This document shows, piece by piece, positions 24,800 through 37,470 of a stretch of DNA of 64,000 nt. Origin of the DNA: Sisyra terminalis (Eukaryota; Arthropoda; Insecta; Neuroptera; Sisyridae). Within the stretch, counting starts at the first letter, position 1. The number at the start of each line of letters is the position of its first letter. The stretch covers positions 4,030,001 through 4,094,000 of the forward strand of contig OY292277.1 of the NCBI GenBank assembly GCA_958496175.1, in the 5' to 3' direction. The notes beneath the pieces are model-generated. The model did not search any database and was not told where the DNA came from. It saw only the letters and a list, made by a program, of their open reading frames with translations. A program made the position numbers and the translations under genes.

Positions 24800-26760
24800 A
24801 TATTTATAGTGATTTAATTTATTTTAAATCGTTCTTATCCCGGATAAAATTTTGGTTTGTGTCTTTGATAAGAAAAATAAGATTTCGAATTCAAATTTCT
24901 CAACAATGGCAGATCGAAAGTTTAAATTATTTTGGAATATTTATTAGAAATCAGAAATTTTAAATACTTTGGCAGAAAAAATCGGTCCACAAAGATCAAA
25001 TTGCAGTTAAGATTCTTTGTAATTTCAACAATCAAAATTCAAAAATCTAACAACTAATTTGCTGTGAATGTCGGCGTAGACTGATAATCAAGTTCAAAAA
25101 TACATTATTTAATTAAATAACCAATTTATTTCAATTTTAAATCAATTTTTTCATAAATACAAAATTAAAATTATTTTCGTACCTCATTTTCTTTAAAAAG
25201 AAATAGAAGCAGGCTTTGGAATTCAGGGAATTCAATAATCCAAATTCAAAACTCAAATAATCAATTCCGAATCGGTTTTAGAATCGGAGAATCGGACACT
25301 GATCTCAAAATAAGAACAATAATTACGTTCAGTGAATAAAAATAATCGTTTTTTTTAAAAGATAGCCAATGGCATTATTCGATTAAGTTATTTGATAGAG
25401 TGCCATGATTTAATAAATAAATATTCAATTATTGATTATTTCTTGGAACAAAAAGTAATGATCAATGTAAAAATGATTCTTTTAATATAAATATTCCAAT
25501 AATTCATGCGTAAAAAAGGTAAGTTGTGCAAAATTTGAATTTAAACTCATTCCTTTTGATTATTTTAGATCTACAACGAAAATCCCAACGGTTTCAATTG
25601 TGAAATGAAATTCTTATGGGTCACTTAGGCTGTACAATTTAGCCACGTGCAATCATAAATGTTAAAGTATTAACCGATCGCTATAAAGGAAGCAAAAGTA
25701 AATCAAAAATTAAGGACAGAGAGAAAAAAACAAGCTGTTTTTTCGTTTTCATGAAAAATGGAAAATTGACCGAAAATTTCCATGCTATTTCTTTTGGAAA
25801 ATCTTTATGAAATGTATTTATTTCGAGGATTAATACATTTGCTAGCTAATTCGATATACGAAAATCAATATACGCAATTCGATATTCTTTATACCACTGA
25901 ATGATTCTAACGCCAGAATAACCTGGATATCTTCTAAAACAACCTGGAGAAATCGACTCTGAACAAATTTTCGTGGCAGAGGCACTACAAAAATCGATTA
26001 GAAAATAATAGTAATCTTATATCGACCTAAAGTTTTGGATGGAGAATAGTTATATACCCTGTTCGATTATAAATGAAAATTTTCTAACAAAAAATCGAAG
26101 AATTTTGTAAAATTTGAAGTAAATGTATTCTACTGCAAAGAAATACCACAAAATTTAAGCTTTAATGAAAGTAACAAAGGTAAGTTTCATAAAATTGGAC
26201 TTAACTTTTCATTTCTTTTAACAATTTTAGATAAATTTAACACAAATATCTCGGAAAATGAGTCGAAGGAGAAGAAATGTTTCTGGCATTCTTCAGCTTA
26301 ACATTAAAACCTCGAATGAAACCAATTAATAATATCAATCTTTCGATGAAAAGTGAAAATATCTTTAGAAATAAATTTCGCGGAAATCTATGAAATTTGG
26401 TGAAAAATCGAAAGTGAAACGAATCAATTGTTCTGTTAAGATCTACGAGCAGCTTTCAATCGAGGGCCTGAGTTATTGTGTGTCGTGCTATATTACAAGA
26501 CTAATAAAAACTAAACTGATTACTTCCGCTGTCTCGCTTATTTCGACCAGCCAAATGCCTCCTCTAACCTATTGTAATATATGCGACAAATTTTCTCGCC
26601 TCGAAATTTTTTCACTCCAAAAAAAAATCGTCCACTAATTGACTAACAAACAAATTAAATAACTTCACACTCAATTAGCTATGCAGTGCGTCTAAAAAAA
26701 TATTTATGGACAAATTCGTGAAAATATCAATTAAATAACTAATTGACAAAATAATTGGTA
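24800..26760. other. AT-rich intergenic DNA
   Basis: No supported feature. An 82-codon frame at 26390-26638 is unrecognised. Confidence 0.4.
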
Positions 26761-26765
26761 CTTAC

Positions 26766-27240
26766 TTGATTCGATACCCACAAATTAAGAAACACACAAA
26801 TCTGCAAAGAAGAAAAATTGTTAGAAAATGTCTCCTTGGAAAATTGGCACTGACTAATTCACTGAATGTGGGAATATTGGGGAGTGTGATTTTTCGGCGT
26901 TGAAACTAGCTTGGGGCCTGGTGCTGATATGAGGGAATTCACTTGGCCACTTGAATTTTCTAAGTACGGATTGTGGGAAAAGTTGATGGTAGCAAGTAGG
27001 CTGAAGGAAGGTATTGGGTGAAGGAAAAACCGAGCGACTGATTATGGATTGGTTGAATCGAGCCGTTTTATATAGAAACGACCACAAAATACAATGCGAT
27101 CGTAACGAATATATATCCACCGGTATTGTCTACGCTCTACCACATTGGTATATTTGTAAGTCAGCACTTTGTGGAGCGAGCAATAGCTCAAACTGGACAA
27201 GTATCGTTCGGGCTACGAAACGAAATGACGGAAAACGAGA
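26766..27240 (-). other. Possible micro-exon and GC-richer 5' region of an unknown gene
   Basis: On the minus strand, 26801-26766 is a 36-nt segment open in all its codons. It is flanked by a good acceptor (tttttcttctttgcag) and a consensus donor (gtaagtac). Upstream, 26830-27240 is richer in C and G than the surrounding DNA and contains open frames of 76-88 codons with no recognised similarity. This could be the 5' part of an unidentified gene. Consensus splice sites arise by chance often enough that I rate it low. Confidence 0.2.
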
Positions 27241-27294
27241 ATGATGCATACGTAATAATTAAAATGACCATATTATTTTTTTCACTTGTTAATA

Positions 27295-29097
27295 CAAAGG
27301 CCCTCGCCAGATAAGATGGTCTAAAATGCCCCCATTGCAATCGGGCTAATTTTTTTTCTGAAAATGCCTTACAGTATGGAGAATAGACTGATTCAAAAAT
27401 AATGATGAATTTTTTTTCCTTAATTATATCGAAAATATTGTTGGGAATGACAAAAAAAAATCCTGTGAAAGTTTAAGCTCTTAATATTAAGAGGTGCCGC
27501 ATCGCAAATTTCGATTTTCCATTTAAATAACATGGAAACAATATTCTTTTGCATTTTGGAATTTTATAGCTCACGTTGGTGACAACATTTCGGAATGACC
27601 AAGGTATATTCTTGTAGAAAATTGAACGATATACAAAAAAGATCTTTGTACAAGTTTTTGATATATTTATTTCTTCAAAAGTTATTCGAGGTCAAAGTTG
27701 AACTTAAGAGAAATTTTAATATTTTTCAATTTTTTGACGCAACCATCAATTTTATGAGAAAATTTTATTGGACATTTTTTGTAGAGCACTTTTTTTCTTA
27801 TAACTTATCTCTAAAAGATTTTATATTTTTCACAGGTCAGTTATTTAATTAAAATAAAAAAATAATTTTTATGTTAAAATTATAATAATTCAGGGAATTT
27901 TCAGTTTAATGCAAATAACTTAGGACCTGTGAAAAATATCAAATACTTTTATAGAGATAAGATATAGAAAAAAGGGCCCTACAAAAAATGTCCCATAAAA
28001 TTTTCTCATAAAATTAATGATTGCGTCAAAAAATTAAAAAAATATTAAAATTTCTCTTTAGTTCAACTTTGACCTCGAATAACTTTTGAAGGAATAAATA
28101 TATCAAAAACTTGTACGAGACCTTTTTTGTAGATCGTTCAATTTTCTACAAGAATATATCTTGGTCATTTCGAATAATTGTCACCAACGTGAGCTCTAAA
28201 ATTCCAAAGTTCCAGAGAATGTTGTTCCCATGTTATTTAAATGGAAAATCGAAATTTGCGATGCGGCACCTCTTAATATTAATACTAAGAGCTTAAACTT
28301 GCACAGATTTTTTTTTTTGTCATTTCCAACAGTGTTTTCGATATAATTAAAAAAAAAATTTTTTTTGAATCAGTCTAATGGATAACATCTCAGCCAAATT
28401 TCGCTCTAAAATATGACGCGTTTTTGTGTAAAAAATAAAAATATTTTCTTTTTCAAATTCAATATTCTCTGAAACTGATAATACCGAAAACAATGCTTAT
28501 GAGGTTCAAGATATCAGCGAGCGATCATTGTTAAAAATACGATTTATTTTTTCAAAAATTTTTTGTTATGCCAAAATCGTTTGGTACACCTTGGTTTTTT
28601 TTTCTATATAATCCTCTATCATCATTCTACAATATATAATTGTTTCAGATTTTTAAAAATATTAGACAATAGTTAAAAAAAGAAATATTCTTTAAACATT
28701 TTTTTGTGTGCTAAAATCTTTTAGTATCACGTAATTTTTTGTACATCATCCCCTCGTCTCAGTTTACTAAATGTAATTTTTTCGTATTTTTAAAAATGTT
28801 ACCTAATGGTTAGAAAAATTAAACGAAAAAATTATCTGATTCATGAGCGAATTTTTCTCGGAATACTACTTAGTGATATCTTGAAACTCATAAGCACTTT
28901 TTTCGGTATTATCAAACAGTTTCAAAGAATATTGAATTTGAAAAAAAATATTTTTATTTTTAATACAAAAACGCGTCATATTTTAGAGTTGAAACTTGGC
29001 TAAGATATTGTCCATACTGTAAGGCATTTTCAAAAAAAGAAAATTAGCCCGATTGCAATGGGGACATTTTAGACCATCTTATCTGGCGAGGGCTTTT
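27295..29097. mobile_element. Foldback element with hAT-like tips, interrupted by a second element
   Basis: The left end caaaggccctcgccagataa and right end ttatctggcgagggctttt are inverted repeats that continue through 'gatggtctaaaatg' and 'gcaatcgggctaa'. Tips starting CAAAGG fit hAT-type termini. No exact target duplication is visible (tgttaata at the left versus tgtcaata, displaced 2 bp, at the right). A second copy lies at 59138-60988. The outer element is non-coding; its left arm is cut by the element at 27384-28377. Confidence 0.85.
27384..28377. mobile_element. Nested foldback element, 994 bp, TAGACTG tips
   Basis: Tips are tagactgattcaaaaa (left) and ttttttgaatcagtcta (right). Arms pair over about 450 bp each, including 'cttaatattaagaggtgccg' and 'gaggtcaaagttgaac'. 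Flanks are ATGGAGAA (27376-27383) and ATGGATAA (28378-28385), an 8-bp duplication with one difference. The other copy of the host element has an uninterrupted atggacaa at the same place (near 59219-59226), which shows the empty site. No protein is encoded. Its tips relate it to the element at 56618-57944. Confidence 0.9.
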
Positions 29098-30140
29098 CTA
29101 TGTCAATAACGACAAAGTTACATAGTATTTTTCCATGTAATTTTGTTCCCGTTTTAAAAGTATTTAAACTTGAAAAATGGGACACATACCGGATGGATAA
29201 TTCTTCATTTTAAAATTTATATTCTTTAAACAATGTATTAATATTTAATTTTCAGGACATGTCTAATTTGCATCAATATTTTGAATCCCTTTCACTACTG
29301 ATGGCAAAATTCAAAAAAGCTCTAAAATTTCAAATGGTATCGACCAATGTTTGGATGGAAAACTGGAAAAATATGCAAACAATTTGAGAATGAGTCATTG
29401 AAAAAATTGTACTTGAATCTCGACAGGGGAAATTGATCAATTGACCTAAAAGATGGTTGTTGTATGACCGACAAAATCAGAAAGATCTTAATATCTCAAT
29501 TCTCAAATAAATCGTTTGATTAACCCACTTTGACAATATGAAATTATTCAATTTAATTGAATTTTCAATTATGAAATCCTTCACATGTGAACCTTTGGTG
29601 GCTAAGCCGTTGGTCGCAACGCATTGGGAAAAATTCGCTTCATCAATGTGCCAGACATATAACTAAGCTCTTGGGATGATAAAAATAGCCATCTCAAACA
29701 CAAGCGCTCGTGCCCATAATAAATTTTACACAATTCCAGAATAGAAAAATTCAAAAGATCTCTTTAATTTTCAGGTTGTAAATTTATGTTCTAAAAACAT
29801 TTTTGTTTCTTAATATGATTCATTTTAGGTGTAAATAATTGATTTTTTTTAGGTCTCACTTCCGCATTAATTTCACTTGAAGGTGAAAATAGTTTTTTTT
29901 AATTTGTCGTTTAGATACGAATTAAACGAAATCAAAAATTGTTAAGACCGAGAAGAGGATATAAAAATTACTTAAAAGTATTAACAATTATACTTTCCAA
30001 ATTTAAAATATTTTTTTTGGAATTGTAGTTTTGTAATCAATGAGTTATACATATCAATTATTGTATACGTACTAACGATGTTTATATACCTGTGTTAGAA
30101 GATAAGATGGCACATTTGCCAGGTAAAATTTCCTGAGATG
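29098..30140. other. AT-rich intergenic DNA
   Basis: Nothing recognised. Confidence 0.45.
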
Positions 30141-30149
30141 ATAAATAAA

Positions 30150-30350
30150 AAAGTAAACTGGATGGATCACATTCTTAGATGAAAAGGATTTATACTTAAT
30201 ACATTTTAGAAGAAAAACTCTAAGACTAAAGAAATGGAAACAGGCGGATTAAAATCTTGGACTAAAAATGGCAAATGAACGATTTAAGGAACCTTGCCAG
30301 GAATAGGCACCACTAAAGTGGAGAATTCAGCCACGTGAGAAACTGAACCT
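30150..30350 (+). pseudogene. Non-LTR retrotransposon remnant (C-terminal tail)
   Basis: The plus strand reads VNWMDHILR, then stops and frameshifts, then TKEMETGGLKSWTKN. This resembles the region after the reverse transcriptase domain of RTE/CR1-like elements, 'WxGHVxRM...GRPR..W'. Strongly decayed, with several stops. Confidence 0.45.
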
Positions 30351-31530
30351 ACATCAGGCATAAAACAAAAATGAGCCAAACCGATTCCAAGGCAATAATT
30401 CGTTTATCAAATGGCGATAAGAAACAATATAGTAAAATTTAAATGCCCAAATGTGTACGATAAAAAGCAGATAGGCAAAAGTAAGCTCAAAGCAATGCAT
30501 GAGTTAAAAACCAGTTCTAATTCGGATCCATGAATGACATATTTGAAGCTGCCTTTATCTTTTACTCATTTCGGCATTCCAGCTTTTACTACCTGATTTC
30601 GTATCGCCAGTTGAAAGATCAATTGTTTACATTCCCAGACCAGTTTGGACAAGGACCGGTTGAGCGTATAGCATAGTAAATTGTGAAATAGAAAGTGATA
30701 AAAGCCATTTAATTGTTTACAATTTGTCGATTCTGTCGACTTATCAATCAGAAGCAGATGTACCAATTTTAATAAGTATAAATAATATTAACTAAAAGCT
30801 TATTGATGGTCAAATAATCAAGGTGACCACTCCAAAACTGGTGGGTATTTGGTTCGATCCATGTATCGAGCAAATTTTCAATATACGGATTTTTATTAAC
30901 CCTAGAGTCGCTAAAGTCTAGTTGTTATAAAGCAACGGTAAAAAAAAATACAAACTAAAGTTTTTTCCGCTGGCCGTAAGCGCATTGCATGTTTGTTCAC
31001 ATATTTCTAAAATAATAATTCACGATAGAATGGACGAAAAACGGCAAAAGCAAAACATGTTAAATCCCATGGGAGCCCAAGTCAAGTATGTTGCGGGATA
31101 AAAATATCCTGATCCTGTAGGACTCACTCCCAATTTCATCGTGAATGATTCACACCTCTGTACATAAAAATATCAATAGTGTCTTGTAACACGAAAATTT
31201 TTCCACGTTTCATCATTTTTTTCTTCTTAAAATGGTTTTTCTTCATATAGGTATATTTACTCGTTAATATATATTAAATAATAGAATAGTTATTTTGTGA
31301 ACCATGACGAGGACGTAAATAATTTCCAAGCTTATCGGAATTATGCTGTGATTGATTGAAAAATTTGATGATGTATTATGTAAGACAATATATATAATCA
31401 TTTGGGGGTCATATTGCATCATTTTTCTATTTATTTTTAATTATTTTGAATATTTTATTGATAATATGGGTTATTCAAGTTTTTCAATTAACAGTTCCAT
31501 TTAATTGTAAAGTTACAGATCCTCAATGAT
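30351..31530. other. AT-rich intergenic DNA
   Basis: No supported feature. Confidence 0.45.
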
Positions 31531-31536
31531 GATAAA

Positions 31537-31622
31537 TTGGTAAACAATATTCAGAGGATTAGGATCATAAATAGTTTTGACTGATTATTATTGATCCTAA
31601 TCCTCTGAATATTGTTTACCAA
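31537..31622. repeat. Perfect 31-bp inverted repeat
   Basis: 31537-31567 (ttggtaaacaatattcagag...) is exactly complementary to 31592-31622, with a 24-nt loop. No TIR-like tips or target duplication are visible. A stem this long without mismatch is unlikely by chance, even at this base composition. Confidence 0.85.
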
Positions 31623-31857
31623 GTTCCATTTAAGTTTGTTCCCCAAATACAGATGTACTATAATATTTTGACCAGTGCAACAAAAAAATAGTTTCCAGCC
31701 CATATTCCAAAAGTTTAAACTTAAGACTTAGAATTCTATCAACTTGTCTTTACCATTTCTGTTCCTAATCCAAGATTCAAAGTTAATAATTTTTTTTCTG
31801 TTAAAAACAATTTTTCTAAAACTAAGCGATTTTACACAAAAGAATGTAACGTAAGCC

Positions 31858-33128
31858 CGTAAAAATTGTAATATTGCATTAAATTTTCGTAGAAAATTTA
31901 CTATAAATTTAATGTCTTGTAGTTCCAACTTGAAAAAAAAATGCTAAATATCTAAAACTTTGCCTCTAAATATTTTAGTGATCAATACTTTTGCTTTCAT
32001 ATAATTTGATTGAATATTATAAGCTTACTCCAAAAGCTCAAATCAAATTCAATTTTAATTAAACACATAATGTAGACTATATCCTTCGATTAAATTTAAG
32101 TTTGTTTTTTTTCGGAAGATAAATTGTATTTCTATACTTTTTAGAGAGATTGCGTTTTTTTTCTAGCGACCCCACCTTAAATTGGTTGGGTGTGAAAGCT
32201 CTACTCTTTCGCCCGGTTATGTGCAAAAGCTTTTGTCTGATAATTTGATTCGTAGACTATAACCATTCGCGTGAAAGAAGTTGCATTCAAATTGGATTTA
32301 AATAAATAATAGAATCGAGTAATTTACACGTTTTTATTTAGTTCACACTTGTAAGTTTTTATGAGATTATTGTCTCGTGGGTGGAAACAACCCCTTATCG
32401 GTGTAAATATTGAAAAATGAACTAACGCAAAATCGATAGATTTCGATTTGTAAGTCCAAACATTTCTAAATTGCAAGTTTTATCAACTTATTTTTTTTTT
32501 TGTGTATGTTTTAAAATTTAATTATATTTCCCCATTTTAAGTAATAAATTAATAATTTTCAGCATTCTTGTGCCACAGAATCTACTAAGTCTTACATACT
32601 ATTGAGGATCAAAAATTAAAGTAAACTTTTATCGTTAGTAGTTACGACAAAAACAGAGTCTTATCGAAAGAGACGTAGTGCCAAATTAAATTTTCTATCA
32701 AAAATATTTCTATTTTATACTTAAAAATTTTGGGAAAAACTATTGTTCAAAGTCAAAATAAACTAATGTTTAAAGAGTTTTCTTAAAAATTGGTTTTTCT
32801 CAAAAGTTTTCAAGTTTAAATTTCTAAGAACACTTTAAATAGTGACGTTAATGATATATAACTTTGAACTTTTCATCCAATGCATTATGCACCCGTTAAT
32901 AGATAATAAATAAAGAAATTAATAACATCAAGAATTTTTAGAATTGCAGTTTCGAGGAAAATTGACATCAAAAATAAAATTCCTCATCATAAATTTATTT
33001 ATTCTGACTAATTAATTGTTTTGCAGGATTGTCTCTACATTTTTTTTTTCAAGTTGGAACTACAAGACATTGAATTTATAGTAAATTTTCTACGAAAATT
33101 TGGTGCAACATTACAAATTTTATTGCTT
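31858..33128. repeat. Inverted repeat pair ~1.1 kb apart
   Basis: 31858-31942 and the reverse complement of 33045-33128 match over about 85 bp, including 'aaattttcgtagaaaattta' and 'atgtcttgtagttccaactt'. They may be remnants of one foldback element with a ~1.1-kb interior, or two insertions. The interior has no recognised gene. Confidence 0.65.
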
Positions 33129-33311
33129 TCCTGACGATCTATTCAATCCATTTAATGAGAGTAATATAACAGTTTTATTCATCAAGTGTTGCAAGGTATT
33201 CGAAATGGTATGTCTTATATTAAGAATTTTCTGAATTATAAGTTGCTAACGATTTTCGCAAATATAAAGTAAATAGTTTCCTTATATTTCATAATAACTG
33301 TAGAGTAGGTA

Positions 33312-34584
33312 TAGTCTAGGATCCCACTTTTATCATCGGGAGAATAAATAACTACTAGGTTGCCTATCAAAATGTGGCCGCTAGTATTTTTAATTGATTT
33401 TTCCCAAAAATTTAATTGATTTGTTTTTAAAATAAAATATCGTCCACTTCACGGCAATATATATAAAAACTTTGAAAAGTCAGGGTTGCCGTTGCGCACT
33501 TGATCGCACCTCTTCGTAGCCAGTTGTAAACAGGTATGATTTTGGGCCCTTTTTACGTTCATAACGTGCATTTATGATTTATATATCAAATTAAAGCTAA
33601 TTTTTTTCTCATTATTATGATATACGGTTGCCTAATTAAATCTGGCCGCAAATAAGGGTTGCTGACTGCAATAAAATAAATAACTTCGCTTCAGATTGTA
33701 ATAAAAAAGTTTTAAAAGTACCACCGAAGACAAAAAATCAGTAGTTAAAATGGAATGAGATATTTTTGGACATCTGTTGGTAATTGCTATTAATCAAAAA
33801 GTTGACATTGGGTACTGTCTGTCATTCCCTCTAGCACCTCTACTTTCTGCACTATTCCACTGCTCAGGCGACATGATCAAGACGGACAAGTCAACTCTAA
33901 GTAAACAATTGACAGCCAAGATTGCACCAGCTAATCCCGGACAAGTCGACATACAAATCATTGATGGTTTCTATTATTTATATCGAAGTGGGTCTACTTT
34001 GCCACAAACATTTGGAAAAGTAGCAGAATTGATATTAATAAAACTTTGTTTAAAAAATACTCCGGAAGTACTTGAGTGGTTGAAAACACTATCAGCCGAC
34101 GCATGTGCAATGGCTTTAAAAAGTCGTACAGCTGCCCATCGCTGTCCTCATCTGACTGGTGATGTTATGCGCTAGCTCTTTTTCACTCTATTTTTAATAT
34201 TTACCATCTTTAGTAACCAGCAACCCTTATTTGCGGCCAGATTTAATTAGGCAACCGTATATCATAATAATGAGAAAAAAATTAGCTTTAATTTGATATA
34301 TAAATCATAAATGCACGTTATGAACGTAAAAAGGGCCCACGATCATACCTGTTTACACCTGGCTGCGCAGAGGTGCGGTCAAGTGCGCAATGGCAATTTT
34401 AAAAACAAATCAATTAAATTTTTGCGAAAAATCAATTAAAAATAATTTAATTAAAAATACTAGCGGCCACATTTTGATAGGCACCCTAGTAGATATTTAT
34501 TCTCCTGATGATAAATATGCGTAAAACTTAGTTTTTTAGCATAAACTCGATCACTACACTTTTCTGCAGTGGGATCCTAGACTA
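33312..34584. mobile_element. Foldback element carrying an open reading frame
   Basis: Arms of about 350 bp: 33312-33665 pairs with about 34210-34584. They start with tagtctaggatcccact and include 'gcctatcaaaatgtggccgc', 'gtaaacaggtatgat', 'acgttcataacgtgcattta' and 'ggttgcctaattaaatctgg'. The right arm has a ~50-bp block near its tip that the left lacks. The ~540-bp centre holds the frame at 33759-34175. I cannot define a clean target duplication. Confidence 0.85.
33759..34175 (+). pseudogene. Open frame between foldback arms, uncharacterised protein fragment
   Basis: A 138-residue frame follows a stop at 33756-33758 (which itself follows ATG GAA) and ends at TAG 34173-34175. It reads DIFGHLLVIAINQKVDIGYC, then a run containing GDMIKTDKS, then VDIQIIDGFYYLYRSG and LPQTFGKVAELILIKLC. 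I recall this combination (D-x-F-G-x-L, 'KTDKS', 'IIDG', 'TFG..A..I') from uncharacterised multicopy proteins of metazoan genomes, and cannot name a domain. Codon use looks like coding sequence. The absence of a start codon apart from TTG 33777 suggests a captured and slightly damaged fragment rather than a working gene. Confidence 0.5.
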
Positions 34585-36320
34585 GTAGTGGTGTTTTAAC
34601 AATGACAATTTTCGGATATAAATTAAAGACTTAGGTGATTCTTTTTACCAATTGAGGTCATTAAACGTAAACTTTACCAGTTCCAATGCTTAAATAATAT
34701 TTGTTTGATAAATTAAGGTAATTTTCTTTTAGCATAAAGTTCACAACAAACAAAAATCAAAAAAATCGTTAAGATAATTTTCATGTACCATTTATATACC
34801 AACAATTATCATAATCACTGTCCAATGTCTAAGATATGACAATGTAATAATATTATTTTCGCTAATTTACATTTTCAATAACAGAAAGGAAATTAAAAAA
34901 AAAAAAAAAAACGAATAAAAAATTTTTAAGGGAATGAAAAAACTATTTTTGTAAAATTGTAATTTTTTATATTAGTACAACCGATTCGAACTTAGAGCTT
35001 TTCAGCTTTTAATCAAACTTTCAATTCTTCCCTCCATAGCAAAACACCAAAGAGAAAATTGCAATTCGTTAATTGTTAAATTAAATTTCTTTTAAACCTA
35101 TGACGTCATAAAAATGTAACAACGTTAAATTACTAGCTTCTCGAAAATATTATTGAAAATTTCGACAAAACACATGGAAAGATAACCAAGGTTATTTTTA
35201 AGAAAAACAATTTTTCGTATAATTAGAAGGCCCTACGATAATCAACCGATTAATTGTGATGTAATCGATTATTAAATGTTATAATCTGAAATTAATCTAC
35301 CTGATTAATGACTATAAATTATGAAACCGTTAAAAATCCTATCTACCATTTTATTGAAACGTAGGTACCCAACCAATGTATTGAAAATAAAACATTATGA
35401 TGATTAGTAAAAAAAAAAAAATTATTCAATTACTCGAAATTCGATTAAAAAAAATTTTTATCACATACAGGTACTGTAAAAAGTTTTAATGAAATTAGCA
35501 AGTGGAACTTGAAAAGCTGTTAAATAGTGCCACATTTTTATTCGGAAAATTGATTGTAACCATTGTTCGTATGAACCCAATTTTGTTAAATACTTTTCAC
35601 AAATTTTTCCTGAGTAAAATACATAGAGATCAAATAATTTTCCAATCTCATCTGTAACACTCGAATCAAGCTTTACTTGAATAAATTTCTCAAGATTTTT
35701 CTCAAGAATTTCTCAGATGTAAAGTATAATTGATTGAAATTGATTTACATTAAATAATTCAAATAAATAATGCATTGCATTTCCCTAGACACGATGATTA
35801 GCATGTAAAGATTTAATTGAATTTATTTGTGTCAATATTATACCGGTTATAGCAACCCAACTACTAGTAATATATCAGAAAACGTAGTTCAAATGAGCAA
35901 CGTGATTCAAATAAATCAATGAAAATAAAAGATCATTCTTTAATCTTCAGAGGTAAAATTCCAAACGAGGTAAATGTTTTGAAAAAAAAATTGTCTACAT
36001 TCACAATTAATATTTGTAAATTCATATGAACCTAAACATTATCAGTATAATTATGGTTTAAGGTCGCCTTCATCTAATCCAAGATTATAAAGTAAATTGA
36101 TTAAATCAACATAAATTGTAAAATTTTAATATGCAAGTGATTCCTAAAATAACAAGTATCAAGGAAAAGAGATAAATTTTTCGGAAGCAGGGATGCATAT
36201 TTAAAATATTTCATAGATCATTTTATGACTATAATACCTACTAGAACTAAGTAAGAATCTACATATGAAGACCACAAGGTAAACTGATAAATTTATCAAA
36301 CATCTATCTACTATAAATAC
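34585..36320. other. AT-rich intergenic DNA
   Basis: No supported feature. Confidence 0.45.
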
Positions 36321-36329
36321 TATTTCCTT

Positions 36330-36690
36330 TTAGTAATGGATGCAATAACAAGGATATTGATAGAGGAAAGTACCAAGTAAATATTCTTTTTGCAAATGAT
36401 ATCTTACAAATACAAGTTGAACTCCAACAAGGGATGAAGGTGAACAAATAAAAAAATAGAATACGTGGAGTATTTCGTACAGAATGACGACTCTACAAGG
36501 TTTAATGGTAAAAGTTGACTTCTACAAATACCTTGGATCAATTTACGGAAATGACGTGAAATCAAAGACAAAGCTGGATAAGAACAAGTGGAAAAAAATC
36601 CCTCGTGTTATGAAAGATAAGAAAAATCAACAAAACTGAAAACTTAACTAGTCAAACCAGTCCTAGTATATATAATTAGGGTACAAAAAT
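36330..36690 (+). pseudogene. RTE-like reverse transcriptase remnant
   Basis: In broken frames the plus strand reads VMDAITRILIEE, then LFANDILQIQ (the catalytic F-A-D-D box, with Asn for the first Asp), LQQGMKVNK, then VDFYKYLGSIYGND (the 'F.YLGS' block). It ends with KWKKIPRVMKDKK. The order is that of RTE-type reverse transcriptases. Several stops and frameshifts make it dead. Confidence 0.7.
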
Positions 36691-37380
36691 TCGGGTAATT
36701 TTCAACTACTTTTTAATTTGATTAATATTTAGAATGGAAAAGATGTAGATGCCATCCTACGTAGACCTTAAATACCAAGTTCAATGAAATATTTGATTCT
36801 AAGAAAGTCAAAGAATTTTTACTGAAGAAAAGACTGGACACCTAGTTTTAAAAAGTCAAGATAAATGCATTTTCTTGCACAACAAATGTATCATATAGTT
36901 TACCATAGAAAATGCAAATTTTTTTGGTGAAATTTATAAAAAAAAAAACATTGACAATATTCCTCGATCAAAATATTAAAATTCATAACTCAGAAATTTT
37001 CTTTGAAGAATCCCTACAACTATCGCTTGAATTGAGTCGTTTTTAGTTTCTTATTTCTTTTTTTGTATACATTCTTTTGAAAGTAATAGGATTATTAACA
37101 TATAGGGGTGAAAGTATATACATAAATTAGGGTGTGAATCGATCAATATACCTAAACAAAACGTCTACCAATTCTTTCACATAAATTTCTCCATATAAAA
37201 ATAGGCGAAAGGATTTGGTTTTTTGAAATATCACCAAAAGAAAAAGTATATGATCAATAAATCGTGGAAATAAAATATATTTTAGTTATATTTCTATGCT
37301 TAATAAAATCTACAAAAGTGAACTATAAAAATCAATTTTAATCCAAAACTCAAACAAATTGAAATTTTGATCTACTACCC
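36691..37380. other. AT-rich intergenic DNA
   Basis: Nothing recognised. Confidence 0.4.
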
Positions 37381-37384
37381 AGAT

Positions 37385-37470
37385 ACGTATTTCGATTGCC
37401 AAGGAATCTTTTCAGCGGTCATCAAGTACTACTAGATTTCTTCGTTACTGCTATGTGATGAGTCACTTCA
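37385..37470. repeat. Dispersed repeat, copy 1
   Basis: 'atttcgattgccaaggaatc', 'ggtcatcaagta', 'cgttactg' and 'tgtgatgagtcac' recur in the same order and spacing at 41150-41245. Probably the same end of a retrotransposon; Penelope-like or Jockey elements are near both copies. A short GC hairpin (gtggggc/gccccac) follows at 37485-37502. Confidence 0.6.
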
